A stretch of 64,000 bases of DNA from Acidobacteriota bacterium (GCA_022827025.1 JAJDTT010000075.1:1-64000), one strand, 5' to 3'. Positions 32,912 to 41,903 are shown, counted from the stretch's first letter. The notes: a model not told the origin generated them from the letters alone. A program made the numbers and translations.

Positions 32912-35683
32912 GTGGTTGAAGCACTCGACCTGAAAGCAACCATCAACCTTCCCAGAACCCGTTTCCGGATGAAGGCGAATCTGCCCGTTCTGGAGCCGCG
33001 GATTCTCAAGTCGTGGGAAGAGTCGGGGATCTACTCCAAGATCCGCGCGGCGCGAACAGGAAGGCCTCGCTTCATCCTTCACGACGGCCCTCCCTACGCC
33101 AACGGGCATCTCCATGTGGGACACGCCCTGAACAAGATCCTCAAAGACCTCATCGTTCGTTCCAAGACCATGGAGGGTTACGATTGTCCATACGTGCCCG
33201 GGTGGGACTGCCACGGGCTGCCCATCGAGATCCAGGTCATGAACCGAAAGCGAACCGACCTGGACCCGTTGGAGGTGCGCCGCCGATGCCGGCGGCACGC
33301 CGCCAAGTTCGTGCGCATCCAGGGGAATGAGTTCCGTCGCCTGGGGGTCACGGGGGACTGGACGGCGCCCTACCTGACCATGAGCCATTCCTATGAAGCC
33401 GAGACGGCTCGGCTGCTGGGCGATTTCGTCGGCCGGGGAAGCGTCTACAAGGGTCTGAAGCCGGTTCATTGGTGCATTCACTGCGAGACGGCACTGGCCG
33501 AAGCGGAAGTGGAGTATTCGGAACATGTCAGTCCGTCGGTCTACGTCCGGTTTCCCGTGACGGGAGGACTTCATGGATTGGACATCGGGGCCCGCCCCGT
33601 CTCGGTTCTGATCTGGACCACGACCCCTTGGACCCTCCCCGCCAACCAGGGTCTCTGCTTTCATCCCGACTTCGAATACGCGTTGCTGGAGACCCGGGAC
33701 GAGGTTTTCATCCTGGCTGCCGATCTGGTTCCCCGAGTGGCCGAGGAGTGCGGTTGGGGCGACTACCGGATTCTGGGACGGCTCCGGGGCGCCGCCCTCG
33801 GCGGTCTCGAGTGCCGGCACCCATGGATTCCGCGCCGGTCCGCGGTCGTCTTCGGAGATCACGTCACCCTGGAACAGGGCACCGGAGTGGTCCATACCGC
33901 GCCCGGGCACGGGGAAGAGGACTACCGCCTGGGAATCGACAACGGTCTTGAGATCTATTGTCCGGTGGACGACTCGGGCCGGTTCCTGCCGGAGGTGGAT
34001 CACTTCGGAGGCATGCCCGTGTTCGAGGCCAACCCTTCCATCAACGCCCTGATGGCCCGGGAAGGCCATCTGGTCCGGGAAGGGCCGTTCCGGCACAGCT
34101 ATCCTCACTGCTGGCGCTGCCGCAATCCGGTCATCTTTCGCGCCACCGCCCAGTGGTTCATCAGCATGGACCGGGAAGACCTGCGCGGACGGGCGCTGCG
34201 CGAGATCGCGGGGGTGAAGTGGCTTCCGTCCTGGGGCCGGGAGCGGATCCATAACATGATCTCCACCCGGCCGGACTGGTGCATCAGCCGGCAGAGGACC
34301 TGGGGCGTTCCGATCATCGCCTTCTACTGCAGGGCCTGCGGCAAGATCCTGCTGGAGCGCGACATAATCGAACATGTGTCGCGGATCTTCGAGCGGGAGG
34401 GCGCCGACGCCTGGTACCGGAGACCGGCGTCAGAGCTGCTCCCCGAAGGCACCCGTTGCGCCTGTGGAAGCGAGGAGTTCGAAAAGGAGAAGGACATACT
34501 GGATGTCTGGTTCGACTCTGGGGTCAGCCATCACGTGCTGCGGAATACGCCGGGACTCGAATGGCCCGCGGATCTCTACCTGGAGGGTGGGGATCAGTTC
34601 CGGGGCTGGTTTCACAGCTCCTTGCTGGTAGGGGTCGGCGTCAGCGGCGGAGCTCCCTACCGTTCGGTCCTGTGCCATGGATGGACGCTGGATGCCGAAG
34701 GGAAGGCCATGTCCAAATCCAGAGGCAACGTCATTTCTCCCCAGGACATCATCAAGCGGGACGGCGCCGAGATCTTGCGTCTCTGGGTTGCGTCCATCGA
34801 CTACACCGAAGACGTCCGCCTGGGAGACGAGATCCTGTCCCGACTCCGGGACGCCTACCGCAAGCTGAGAAATACGAGCCGCTTCCTCTTGGGCAACCTT
34901 CAGGACTTCTCTCCGGAAATGGCCGTGCCGGACGGGGAACTGCTGGAGTTGGATCGTTGGGCTCTGGCTCACACCGCCGCCACGGCACGGCGCGTGGAGG
35001 AGGCCTACCGGAATTTCGAGTTTCACACCGTCTACCATTCCCTCTACCAGCTCTGTGTCGTGGGGCTTTCCAGTTTTTATCTCGACGTTCTGAAGGACCG
35101 CCTCTACGTCTCGGCGGCCGATTCGGGGGAACGAAGGTCGGCGCAGACGGCACTGTTCCGGATCGCGGACGCATTGGTCCGGCTGCTGGCTCCGATCCTG
35201 CCCTTCACCACGACCCAGATCTGGGAAGAACTCCACGGCCGGAACCCTCCGGCCGAGTCGGTCCACATGGCCGAGTTCTCCCGGGATCTGGACCGTTATG
35301 AGAATCCCGGGCTTCTGGAGCGATGGGAGCCGCTCCTGCGGATCCGCCACCAGGTCAGCAAGTCACTGGAGGAATGCCGCCGGGAGAAGCTCATCGGGAA
35401 CTCGTTGGAGGCGTCGGTCAGGATCGAGGCCGGCGCGGAGACTTGCAGGTACCTCGGCCGGTATGCGGAGGATCTGGCCACGGTCTTCATCGTCTCCGAA
35501 GTTGAAATCGAACAGAGGGAGGACCTGGCGGCGGATGAGACGCGGGTCACAGTGACCAGAACCCAGGCGAAGAAATGCGCGCGGTGCTGGAACCATCGAC
35601 GCTCGGTGGGGACCGATGCCGGTCTTCCGCACCTCTGCTTCCGATGCCGCTCGGTGTTGGAACGGATCGGCGCCCTCGCTTGA
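32912..35683 (+). CDS. ileS: Isoleucyl-tRNA synthetase
   Basis: A 923-residue class I synthetase charging tRNA-Ile. The GTG start at 32912 gives the bacterial N-terminus LKATINLPRTRFRMKANLPV, comparable to the usual 'TLNLPKTDFPMRANLP'. Then the HIGH motif as HLHVGHALNKI, the editing domain (TTPWTLPANQGLCFHPDF), the KMSKS motif as KAMSKSRGNVISP, the anticodon-binding domain, and a C-terminal zinc finger with CARCW and CFRC. It is therefore of the bacterial (IleS1, mupirocin-sensitive) type. First gene of ileS-lspA/lolA, with an apparently leaderless start. Confidence 0.97.
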   Translation: MVEALDLKATINLPRTRFRMKANLPVLEPRILKSWEESGIYSKIRAARTGRPRFILHDGPPYANGHLHVGHALNKILKDLIVRSKTMEGYDCPYVPGWDCHGLPIEIQVMNRKRTDLDPLEVRRRCRRHAAKFVRIQGNEFRRLGVTGDWTAPYLTMSHSYEAETARLLGDFVGRGSVYKGLKPVHWCIHCETALAEAEVEYSEHVSPSVYVRFPVTGGLHGLDIGARPVSVLIWTTTPWTLPANQGLCFHPDFEYALLETRDEVFILAADLVPRVAEECGWGDYRILGRLRGAALGGLECRHPWIPRRSAVVFGDHVTLEQGTGVVHTAPGHGEEDYRLGIDNGLEIYCPVDDSGRFLPEVDHFGGMPVFEANPSINALMAREGHLVREGPFRHSYPHCWRCRNPVIFRATAQWFISMDREDLRGRALREIAGVKWLPSWGRERIHNMISTRPDWCISRQRTWGVPIIAFYCRACGKILLERDIIEHVSRIFEREGADAWYRRPASELLPEGTRCACGSEEFEKEKDILDVWFDSGVSHHVLRNTPGLEWPADLYLEGGDQFRGWFHSSLLVGVGVSGGAPYRSVLCHGWTLDAEGKAMSKSRGNVISPQDIIKRDGAEILRLWVASIDYTEDVRLGDEILSRLRDAYRKLRNTSRFLLGNLQDFSPEMAVPDGELLELDRWALAHTAATARRVEEAYRNFEFHTVYHSLYQLCVVGLSSFYLDVLKDRLYVSAADSGERRSAQTALFRIADALVRLLAPILPFTTTQIWEELHGRNPPAESVHMAEFSRDLDRYENPGLLERWEPLLRIRHQVSKSLEECRREKLIGNSLEASVRIEAGAETCRYLGRYAEDLATVFIVSEVEIEQREDLAADETRVTVTRTQAKKCARCWNHRRSVGTDAGLPHLCFRCRSVLERIGALA

Positions 35684-35741
35684 AGTCCGGGATCATGCGG
35701 GACGTTTTTTTTCGGAAGCCGTCGGCGCCGCGGAGAAGACG

Positions 35742-37025
35742 ATGAAACTCCTGGCGATGGGAATTGCGGCGGTGGTGCTGGCGCTGGATCTCCTCACCAA
35801 GTGGTGGGTCAAGAGCACCGCCTGGCTGCACTACCACCAGGTCGTCGATGGTTTCTTCACGATCCACTTCGTCCGCAACGAGGGCATAGCCTTCGGCCTG
35901 TTTCATTCCAATCCTTCGGTGTGGAAACCGGTGATCCTTTCTGTCCTGGCCGTCGCGGCGGCGGTCATGGTGCTGTACTACATCTGGACCAGTCCGCCTG
36001 GGGAAAGAGGCGTCCAACTCTTCCTGGGGCTCCTGTTGGGAGGAATCCTGGGAAATTTCTGCGACCGGCTGTGGCGCGGTTATGTTGTCGATTTTCTGGC
36101 GTTTCATTGGCAGGACCGTTTCGCTTGGCCGACCTTCAATCTGGCCGATGCCGCAATCACCTGCGGAGTGGCGGCGATTCTCTACCAGGGCTTTTTCGGA
36201 ACGGGTGGCGGGGACCGGGCATCGAATCCGCCCAGCCGGAAAAACTCCGGCTCTTTGGGCGCGATTCTGCTGGCGGGTCTGCTCCCGGCGCACCTGTTGG
36301 GAGCATCGTCTTCTCCCGGAGCGCTGGAAGTCGTGGACCGTGTCCAGGACCGGTATGATCGGGTCGAAAGCTTCTCCACCGAATTCCGGCAGGTCTTTCA
36401 GTCGCAGGGGGTCTTTTTCGAAAGCGACTGGGGCGAGGGGATCCTGCTGATGAAGCGCCCTGGGAAAATGTACTGGGAATACCAGCGTCCCACCAGGAAG
36501 CTGTTCGTGGCCGACGGCAAACAGACCTTCTTCTACGTCCCCGGCGAGAACCAGGTGACGATCACCGACCTGGACCCGGAGACCGCGGATACGCCGCTGC
36601 TTTTCCTGCTGGGACCCAAACGGATCCGGGACGACTTCCTGGTGGAGTTCGAAACCGGGGAAGGGCCGTTGGACGAATCCAACCTGCTCCTTCGCTTGAC
36701 GCCCGTTCGGGCCCGGCCTGAATTCAGCTATCTGCTGTTGGAACTGTCCCCCCAGACCTGGCTCATCCGAAGATTGTCCGTAGTCGAGCCCATCGGGAAT
36801 CGGAACGACTACATATTCAGCCGTTTCCGGGAGAACGTGAAGATCCGCGACCAACAGTTCCGCCTGGAATTGCCGGACGGAGTGGAGATCATCCGAATCG
36901 GATCCGGCGCCGGTCTGAGGCCGGAGAGGGAGCCCGGCCGGTCTCCTCATCGAAGCCGGCTCGACGCCGGTGTGGAGACGGCTGCTGTGTCGACAACCCG
37001 TGGCAATAGCCGTCACGGACTGTAA
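35742..37025 (+). CDS. Signal peptidase II fused in frame to a LolA domain
   Basis: A single 427-residue frame. Residues 1-155 are LspA, the membrane aspartyl protease that cuts prolipoproteins: four hydrophobic segments, VRNEGIAFGLF, and both catalytic Asp, D108 in GNFCDR and D136 in FNLAD. After a short basic linker (residues 157-170) comes a fifth hydrophobic stretch, SLGAILLAGLLPAHLLGASS. Residues about 195-385 are a LolA fold, the periplasmic carrier that moves lipoproteins to the outer membrane: STEFRQVFQSQGVFF, GILLMKRPGKMYWEY, DGKQTFFYVPGENQV. GGAG precedes the ATG by 6 nt. Between the domains there is no stop or frameshift, and only a poor TTG (S171-L172) as an alternative start. Topology would leave LolA tethered on the periplasmic face. 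Follows ileS, precedes fabH. Confidence 0.88.
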   Translation: MKLLAMGIAAVVLALDLLTKWWVKSTAWLHYHQVVDGFFTIHFVRNEGIAFGLFHSNPSVWKPVILSVLAVAAAVMVLYYIWTSPPGERGVQLFLGLLLGGILGNFCDRLWRGYVVDFLAFHWQDRFAWPTFNLADAAITCGVAAILYQGFFGTGGGDRASNPPSRKNSGSLGAILLAGLLPAHLLGASSSPGALEVVDRVQDRYDRVESFSTEFRQVFQSQGVFFESDWGEGILLMKRPGKMYWEYQRPTRKLFVADGKQTFFYVPGENQVTITDLDPETADTPLLFLLGPKRIRDDFLVEFETGEGPLDESNLLLRLTPVRARPEFSYLLLELSPQTWLIRRLSVVEPIGNRNDYIFSRFRENVKIRDQQFRLELPDGVEIIRIGSGAGLRPEREPGRSPHRSRLDAGVETAAVSTTRGNSRHGL

Positions 37026-37039
37026 AGGAGAGTGCCGAG

Positions 37040-38044
37040 TTGAGCGAGATTCGGGCGAACATAACGGCCGTGGGGATGTACGTTCCGGAGAAACGCGTCA
37101 CCAACCACGACTTGAGCCGGGTTCTGGACACTTCCGACGCGTGGATTCGATCGCGCACCGGGATCTCGGAGCGCCGGATTGCCGGCAAGGACCAAGCCAA
37201 CAGCGACCTCTCGGTTCGGGCCATCCAGGATGCTTTGGAAGGTACGCCGCATCGCCCGGAAGACATCGATCTCATCATCGTCACGACCGTCACGCCGGAC
37301 ATGATGTTTCCTTCGACGGCGTGCCGGATCCAGGAGAAGATCGGGGCCGCCAACGCGTGGGGATTCGATCTTTCCGGGGCCTGCTCCGGATTCCTTTTCG
37401 GCCTCTCGACGGCTGCGCAGTTTATTCGGACGGGAACCCACAAGAAGGTCCTCGTGGTGGGTACCGATGTGATGAGCTCCATCATCGACTTCGAGGACCG
37501 GGCCACCTGCGTTCTATTCGGAGACGGCGCCGGGGCGGTCCTCCTTGAGCCCACCGAGGAGGAGGAGGTGGGCATCCTGGACTCGACCCTGGGGTGCGAC
37601 GGGTCGGGAGGGAAGTTCCTGTTCATGCCGGCCGGAGGGAGCCATCGCCCCGCAAGCCATGAAACCGTGGACAAGCGAATGCACTATGTCCACCAGGACG
37701 GGAGGAACGTCTTCAAGTTCGCGGTCCGGGTCATGTGCGACACTTCGGTCGGATTGCTCCAGCGAAACGGCATTCCCACCGATCAACTTTCGCTGTTCGT
37801 CCCCCACCAGGCCAACATGCGAATCATCAAGTCGTCCATGTCGCGCCTGAAATTGGCCGAGGATCAGGTTGCCGTCAACATCGACCGCTACGCCAACACC
37901 ACGGCGGCGACCATTCCCACCTGTCTGGCGGAAGCTCACCGTCAGGGGCGATTGAAGAAACGGGACAAGGTTCTCATGGTCTCCTTCGGAGCGGGATTCA
38001 CCTGGGGAGGCATTCTGCTCGGCTGGGGAATGGATCCGCCGTAA
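37040..38044 (+). CDS. fabH: Beta-ketoacyl-ACP synthase III
   Basis: A 334-residue KAS III, which condenses acetyl-CoA with malonyl-ACP to start fatty-acid synthesis. The catalytic triad is intact: Cys in SGACSGFLFGL, His in FVPHQANMRI, Asn in RYANTTAATIP. SRTGISERRIA and VLFGDGAGAVLLE are also typical. The start is TTG at 37040, with AAAGGAG 9 nt upstream overlapping the stop of the lspA-lolA gene, so the two are likely co-transcribed. plsX and fabD are not adjacent. Confidence 0.95.
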   Translation: MSEIRANITAVGMYVPEKRVTNHDLSRVLDTSDAWIRSRTGISERRIAGKDQANSDLSVRAIQDALEGTPHRPEDIDLIIVTTVTPDMMFPSTACRIQEKIGAANAWGFDLSGACSGFLFGLSTAAQFIRTGTHKKVLVVGTDVMSSIIDFEDRATCVLFGDGAGAVLLEPTEEEEVGILDSTLGCDGSGGKFLFMPAGGSHRPASHETVDKRMHYVHQDGRNVFKFAVRVMCDTSVGLLQRNGIPTDQLSLFVPHQANMRIIKSSMSRLKLAEDQVAVNIDRYANTTAATIPTCLAEAHRQGRLKKRDKVLMVSFGAGFTWGGILLGWGMDPP

Positions 38045-38084
38045 CTCGCAATACTGGGCGGGAGTCGCCTCGATCAGACACGCG

Positions 38085-38609
38085 TCAGATGAAGAGTTCT
38101 TCTTCGGGCGACTTGGCTCCGGTCTTTTTCTCTCGCCGTCCCAACAGAAACGACAGTCCCGACTGGATCCCTTTGAAGAAGGAACCGATTTCCAGAATGG
38201 GTCTCAAGACGTCCTTCTGAATCACTTCGCTGGTCTGCTCGAACTTCTCGACCGTGTCGGTGACCAACCCGTCCACTCGCTGGACCTGTTCGTTTCCCAG
38301 CCGAAGCACTTCCTTGACCAGGCCATCCACCTCCTCGGTGGTTCGTCGGAAGGCGCCCATCACGAAGCGGACGTTGTCGTTGAACTCATTGCCGAGTTGC
38401 CGCAACGGCTCCAGGCTCTCGGACACCTGGGTCAACTTGGTGCTGACCGACTCGACTGCGGCTTCGAGCCTCCGGGTCTCCTGCCGCAACTCCTCGGCCA
38501 TTTTTCGAACCGTCTTGGCCGCTCGCCACACGGATAGGGCCTGGAGGGTCATGGAGAGGGCGGTAATGCCGATGAACAGGATCAACAGGAGTTCAGGGCT
38601 CAAATGCAC
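38085..38609 (-). CDS. DUF948 (YtxG-like) membrane protein
   Basis: A 174-residue protein with one N-terminal transmembrane segment (LLLILFIGITALSMTLQAL) followed by a long helical, probably coiled-coil region (about residues 40-140) rich in Glu, Val and Leu, as in DUF948 proteins. Its role is unknown; in Bacillus the similar ytxG and ytxH genes belong to a stress-induced operon. The same pairing is seen here, with the YtxH-like gene 78 bp upstream. The start is uncertain: GTG at 38609 puts the membrane segment at once after the N-terminus, and an in-frame TTG at 38618 is the alternative. Convergent with fabH. Confidence 0.75.
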   Translation of the reverse strand: MHLSPELLLILFIGITALSMTLQALSVWRAAKTVRKMAEELRQETRRLEAAVESVSTKLTQVSESLEPLRQLGNEFNDNVRFVMGAFRRTTEEVDGLVKEVLRLGNEQVQRVDGLVTDTVEKFEQTSEVIQKDVLRPILEIGSFFKGIQSGLSFLLGRREKKTGAKSPEEELFI

Positions 38610-38687
38610 ACTCCACAATTGCTACTGGAGGAATGGGCGGCAGGGGCTGCGCCCCGGGAATCGGGACGTGCCGCCTTCGTCCGGACC

Positions 38688-39023
38688 TCAGTCGGCGGAC
38701 TCTTCCTGCGTCGCCTCCTCGCCCCGATACTTTCGCCGTGCGGCATCCAGGACGACTCCGAGTTGCTCCTTCTTCTTCCGGAGGCTCGCCCTTTCCCGGT
38801 CCAGGGTCTCACTGGCCCTGCCGGCGAGCTCCCGGCCTTTCTCCTCCAATGCGTCCCTGCCTTCCCGGACCCTGCGGCCGACTCTGTCGGCGCCTTTCCG
38901 GGCTTTGTCTTCCAAGAGCTCCCGAGTCTGTTCACCTGACTGGGGGGCCACCAACAGCGCCACACAGGCACCCACAAAGCTGCCGATGAGAAAATAGACC
39001 AGCTTGTCGCCACTTGAGGCCAT
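38688..39023 (-). CDS. YtxH-domain protein
   Basis: A 111-residue protein with the YtxH signature at the N-terminus: KLVYFLIGSFVGACVALLVAPQSGEQTRELL, a single membrane segment ending in LLxAPxSGxxTR (shown in parts: FVGACVALLVAPQSG). The rest is charged helix, likely coiled coil, ending in an acidic tail. GAAGGAG lies before the ATG. Members are small stress-associated membrane proteins without known biochemistry. Encoded directly upstream of the DUF948 gene. Confidence 0.85.
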   Translation of the reverse strand: MASSGDKLVYFLIGSFVGACVALLVAPQSGEQTRELLEDKARKGADRVGRRVREGRDALEEKGRELAGRASETLDRERASLRKKKEQLGVVLDAARRKYRGEEATQEESAD

Positions 39024-39155
39024 AGCCGTTACTCCTTCCCGTCCCGGTCCGGATTCATCAACCCAAGGTTATCATAGCCAGGATGGGGCGTGACGAACGA
39101 GGAATGGCAGGTGCGTCCCGGGATTCCGCTTGCCGAATTCCCGCTGCGGCCGGGT

Positions 39156-39185
39156 TTGTGGAGGCGGACGGGTCTCGGTTAGAAT
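39156..39185 (+). promoter_or_regulatory. Promoter of the small zinc-ribbon-like gene
   Basis: TTGTGG (39156-39161) and TAGAAT (39180-39185) are 18 bp apart, 33 bp before the GTG start at 39219. The transcript would have a leader of about 27 nt containing AAGGAAG. Confidence 0.45.
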
Positions 39186-39218
39186 ACCGGGCGTTGTCAG
39201 TCAGGGAAGGAAGCTACG

Positions 39219-39461
39219 GTGATCAAGGATTTGCTGCCCCGACAGGTCGTGTGCAACGAGAGAAACGCCAAAGGCAAACCCTGCCACGGCAAGTTGAAGC
39301 GATATTATCCGTTTGCCGGATACTACAACGAGCCCGACAAAACGCTCCGGCAGGAGATCGAGGGCGAGTTCGGAAAGAAGAAAACCTTGGTGCTGCTCAA
39401 GTGCGAGGAGTGCCCCGTCGTATTCCGGCTGCCAGTGGAATTGAAGGTCAAGTTCGGCTGA
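39219..39461 (+). CDS. Small Cys-rich (zinc-ribbon-like) hypothetical protein, 80 aa
   Basis: No named family is recognised. The 80-residue protein has four Cys, at 12, 22, 62 and 65 (VCNERNAKGKPCHG and LKCEECPVVF), spaced as for one structural zinc site with the two halves 40 residues apart. The middle is charged helix. The C-terminal strand PVVFRLPVELKVKFG is beta-rich. Start GTG follows GGAAGG and a promoter, and codon usage is that of real genes, so it is likely expressed. A nucleic-acid or protein adaptor role is only a guess. Confidence 0.65.
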   Translation: MIKDLLPRQVVCNERNAKGKPCHGKLKRYYPFAGYYNEPDKTLRQEIEGEFGKKKTLVLLKCEECPVVFRLPVELKVKFG

Positions 39462-39570
39462 ACCGGGTCCGGACCACGCGCCCAAATTCTGCGTAGCATC
39501 GTTTCTGCCTTCATCACCCGGGACTGTCGGCCGAGTCTGCCGGCGGCCCCTGACTTCGGTCGCGCTCCCG

Positions 39571-40185
39571 ATGCAGATCTACACCGATTTCGACGGAACC
39601 ATTACCGATCGCGACTCCATCGTCCTGCTGGTTCAGGAGTTCGGAGGCGGCGACGGCTATCGGCGAGACCTGCTGTCCGAATTCGAGAACGGGACCCTGT
39701 CGGCGGCCGAGGTGATTGCCGAGGAGGTCGCCTCGGTTGACGCCTCCTGGGAAGAGGTTGCCGCCTGCCTCAAGGAATCGGTCCGTGTCGACCCCACCTT
39801 TCCCGGATTCGTGAACTGGTGCCGCGAATCTTCGATTCCCCTCTGCGTCGTCAGTTCGGGGCTGGAGCAGATCATCGCCTTCATGATCGGAGACCTGGAG
39901 GTGCCGGTCGTGGCGCATACGGCCCGGATCGACGGCCGGAGTTGGCGCTACCATCGGCGGCCGGAGTCGGAGAAGGAGTCGGTGGTGCGGACGGCGAGCG
40001 AGGCCGATGAGGTCACCTTCATCGGCGACGGCATATCGGACATCTGCGTTCTTCCCCATGTGGATCGCGTCTTTGCAAAACGCTACCTGGCGAAATATTG
40101 CCGGAAGCGGGACATCGGCTTTATCCCCTACGACACCTTCCAGGATGTCCGGAACCGGTTGCAGGCCGAGTTCCAGGCGGACTGA
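39571..40185 (+). CDS. HAD-IB phosphatase, MtnX/SerB-like
   Basis: A 204-residue HAD-superfamily phosphatase. Motif I is DFDGTITDRDS near the N-terminus (nucleophile Asp plus acid/base Asp), motif II VVSSG, and motif IV GDGISD. The cap and the pattern FPGFVNWCRESSIPLCVV resemble 2-hydroxy-3-keto-5-methylthiopentenyl-1-phosphate phosphatase (MtnX) of the methionine salvage pathway, and phosphoserine phosphatases. No other methionine-salvage gene is nearby, so substrate is undecided. The stop lies 2 bp from the stop of the convergent deacetylase gene. Confidence 0.78.
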   Translation: MQIYTDFDGTITDRDSIVLLVQEFGGGDGYRRDLLSEFENGTLSAAEVIAEEVASVDASWEEVAACLKESVRVDPTFPGFVNWCRESSIPLCVVSSGLEQIIAFMIGDLEVPVVAHTARIDGRSWRYHRRPESEKESVVRTASEADEVTFIGDGISDICVLPHVDRVFAKRYLAKYCRKRDIGFIPYDTFQDVRNRLQAEFQAD

Positions 40186-40187
40186 CT

Positions 40188-41216
40188 TCACACTGGCCAG
40201 TACGGGCTGAGGACGGGACGGAGCTGATCCATATAGGGCTCCGAATTGGGACTGGGTTCCAGCTCGGGACCGGTTTCCGGCGGGTCCAGGCCGGCGGCCA
40301 CCGTAGTCTCCACGGAGCCGGCCAGGGCCTTCAGGTTGTAGCCTCCCTCCAGCACGTAGAGAATCCTGCCGCCGCAGATCTTCCCTGCGGCCCGATTCAG
40401 ATCTGCCGCCATCCTGGTATATCCCCGTTCATCCAACAGCATTCCGGCCAGGGGATCGTCCCGGTGGGCGTCGAATCCCGCGGAAACCAGAATCAACCCG
40501 GGTTCATAGCCGGCCAGGATGGGCAGCACCATGCCGGCCAGCAGGGAGGAGTAGAAGCCGTTGGTCTGCCCCGCGGGAATCGGGAAATTGACCGTCATCC
40601 CCTTGCCCTTCCCCACGCCCACTTCGGTGTAGTACCCGGTCCCCGGGTACAGAGGGTGCTGGTGCAGGGACACGTAGAGGACGTCGTCCCGGTGGTAGAA
40701 GGCGGCCTGGGTTCCATTGCCGTGGTGGACGTCGAAGTCGACGATGGCCACGCGCCGGACCAGACCCTGGTCCAAGGCCCACTGGGCGCCCACGGCCACG
40801 TTGTTGAAGAGGCAGAAACCCATCGGCTTCCCCGGTTCGGCGTGGTGTCCGGGTGGCCTGATGGCCGCGAACCCGGAGTCGAGGTCTCCTCGAAAGAGAA
40901 GTTCGATCATTCGAATGACGCTCCCGGCCGCCAGCAGCGCCACGTCGTGCGAGGCCCCGCCGGAATAGGTGTCCCAGTCCAAGGGATGGAGCGGCTGAAG
41001 CCGCGTTCCCTGGATGTGGGCCAGATGGTCCCGAGTGTGGACCCGAAGTATGGCTTCTTCGGCGGCGGGCGCGGGGGCCACCGTCACCAGCCGGTCGAAC
41101 GCCGACCGGGCGGACAGTTTCTCAGAGATGGCTCGAAGCCTGTCCGGGCGTTCGGGATGTTCAGGTGGCACCCGGTGTTCCAGGAAGACCGGATCCAGAA
41201 CCAGACCGTAACGCAT
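40188..41216 (-). CDS. Histone-deacetylase-family (AcuC-like) amidohydrolase
   Basis: A 342-residue zinc amidohydrolase of the arginase/deacetylase superfamily. Such bacterial enzymes remove acetyl groups from proteins (AcuC acts on acetyl-CoA synthetase) or from polyamines. The active site is intact: AAIRPPGHHAEPGKPMGFCL with the His-His pair, and VAIVDFDVHHGNGTQ with the zinc-binding Asp-x-His; VSAGFDAHRDDPLAGM carries the third zinc ligand. The ATG at 41216 is set by a TGATG overlap with the queE stop. The substrate is not deducible; no acuA or acs gene is adjacent. Confidence 0.88.
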   Translation of the reverse strand: MRYGLVLDPVFLEHRVPPEHPERPDRLRAISEKLSARSAFDRLVTVAPAPAAEEAILRVHTRDHLAHIQGTRLQPLHPLDWDTYSGGASHDVALLAAGSVIRMIELLFRGDLDSGFAAIRPPGHHAEPGKPMGFCLFNNVAVGAQWALDQGLVRRVAIVDFDVHHGNGTQAAFYHRDDVLYVSLHQHPLYPGTGYYTEVGVGKGKGMTVNFPIPAGQTNGFYSSLLAGMVLPILAGYEPGLILVSAGFDAHRDDPLAGMLLDERGYTRMAADLNRAAGKICGGRILYVLEGGYNLKALAGSVETTVAAGLDPPETGPELEPSPNSEPYMDQLRPVLSPYWPV

Positions 41217-41890
41217 CAGACCCCCCTTGCCTCGGCTCCCCAGATGATCTTGTGAAGCTGAACCTGGATCCGGACGGGCAGGCCGTCCTCCAGGATCCAA
41301 CCGGCCAGCCGGGCTGCGTCCATGCGGTTCCATTCCGGCGAAAACAGAACCAGGTGCCTCCGGGTCAGTTCCAGATCGAGGGTCTTCCGCCTGGCCCACT
41401 CATAATCGTTCCGCGAGGAGATCACGAACTTGATTTCATCGTGCGGCCTCAGGTGATCCAGGTTCTCCCAACGATTTCTTCCTTCCATCAGGCTGTCCGG
41501 GCACTTGATGTCGTAGATCAGGACCGCTCTGGGATCCACCGGACGGATGTCCAGGCTGCCGCCGGTCTCGATCAGGACCCTCTTGCCGGCGTCCAGCAAT
41601 CTCCTGACGAGGGTGTATGCCAGAGAGTGAAGCAGAGGCTCTCCTCCGGTGATCTCCACCAGGTCGGTGGGATACTGCTCCAATTGGGCGGTGATCTCCG
41701 GCAGGGACATGGCGGCGCCCCCCTCGAAGGCGTACTCGGTATCGCAATAGCTGCACCTGAGGTTGCAGCCGGTCAGCCGCACGAAGGCGCAGGGCTGTCC
41801 GCTGTAGCTGGACTCTCCCTGGATGCTGAAGAAGATCTCGGTGACGGGGAGGGTCTCGGACCTGCGGTCGGTTGCGGCGGTGCTCGTCAT
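41216..41890 (-). CDS. queE: 7-carboxy-7-deazaguanine synthase (radical SAM)
   Basis: A 224-residue radical-SAM enzyme that converts 6-carboxytetrahydropterin to 7-carboxy-7-deazaguanine on the queuosine/preQ1 pathway. Signatures: VTEIFFSIQGESSYSGQP, the cluster motif CNLRCSYC (CxxxCxxC) with CDTEYAF, and EITGGEPLL. Normal length for the family. No queC/D/F are adjacent. It has a TATACT element 13 nt before its ATG and overlaps the deacetylase gene downstream by one base, so the two form a unit. Confidence 0.92.
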   Translation of the reverse strand: MTSTAATDRRSETLPVTEIFFSIQGESSYSGQPCAFVRLTGCNLRCSYCDTEYAFEGGAAMSLPEITAQLEQYPTDLVEITGGEPLLHSLAYTLVRRLLDAGKRVLIETGGSLDIRPVDPRAVLIYDIKCPDSLMEGRNRWENLDHLRPHDEIKFVISSRNDYEWARRKTLDLELTRRHLVLFSPEWNRMDAARLAGWILEDGLPVRIQVQLHKIIWGAEARGV

Positions 41891-41903
41891 AAGTGGCGCC
41901 CGT

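Noticed and set aside
36240-36300. Separate lolA start inside the fusion
   Set aside because: The only in-frame start near the LolA signal-like segment is a TTG without Shine-Dalgarno, and it would remove the positive charges a signal peptide needs.
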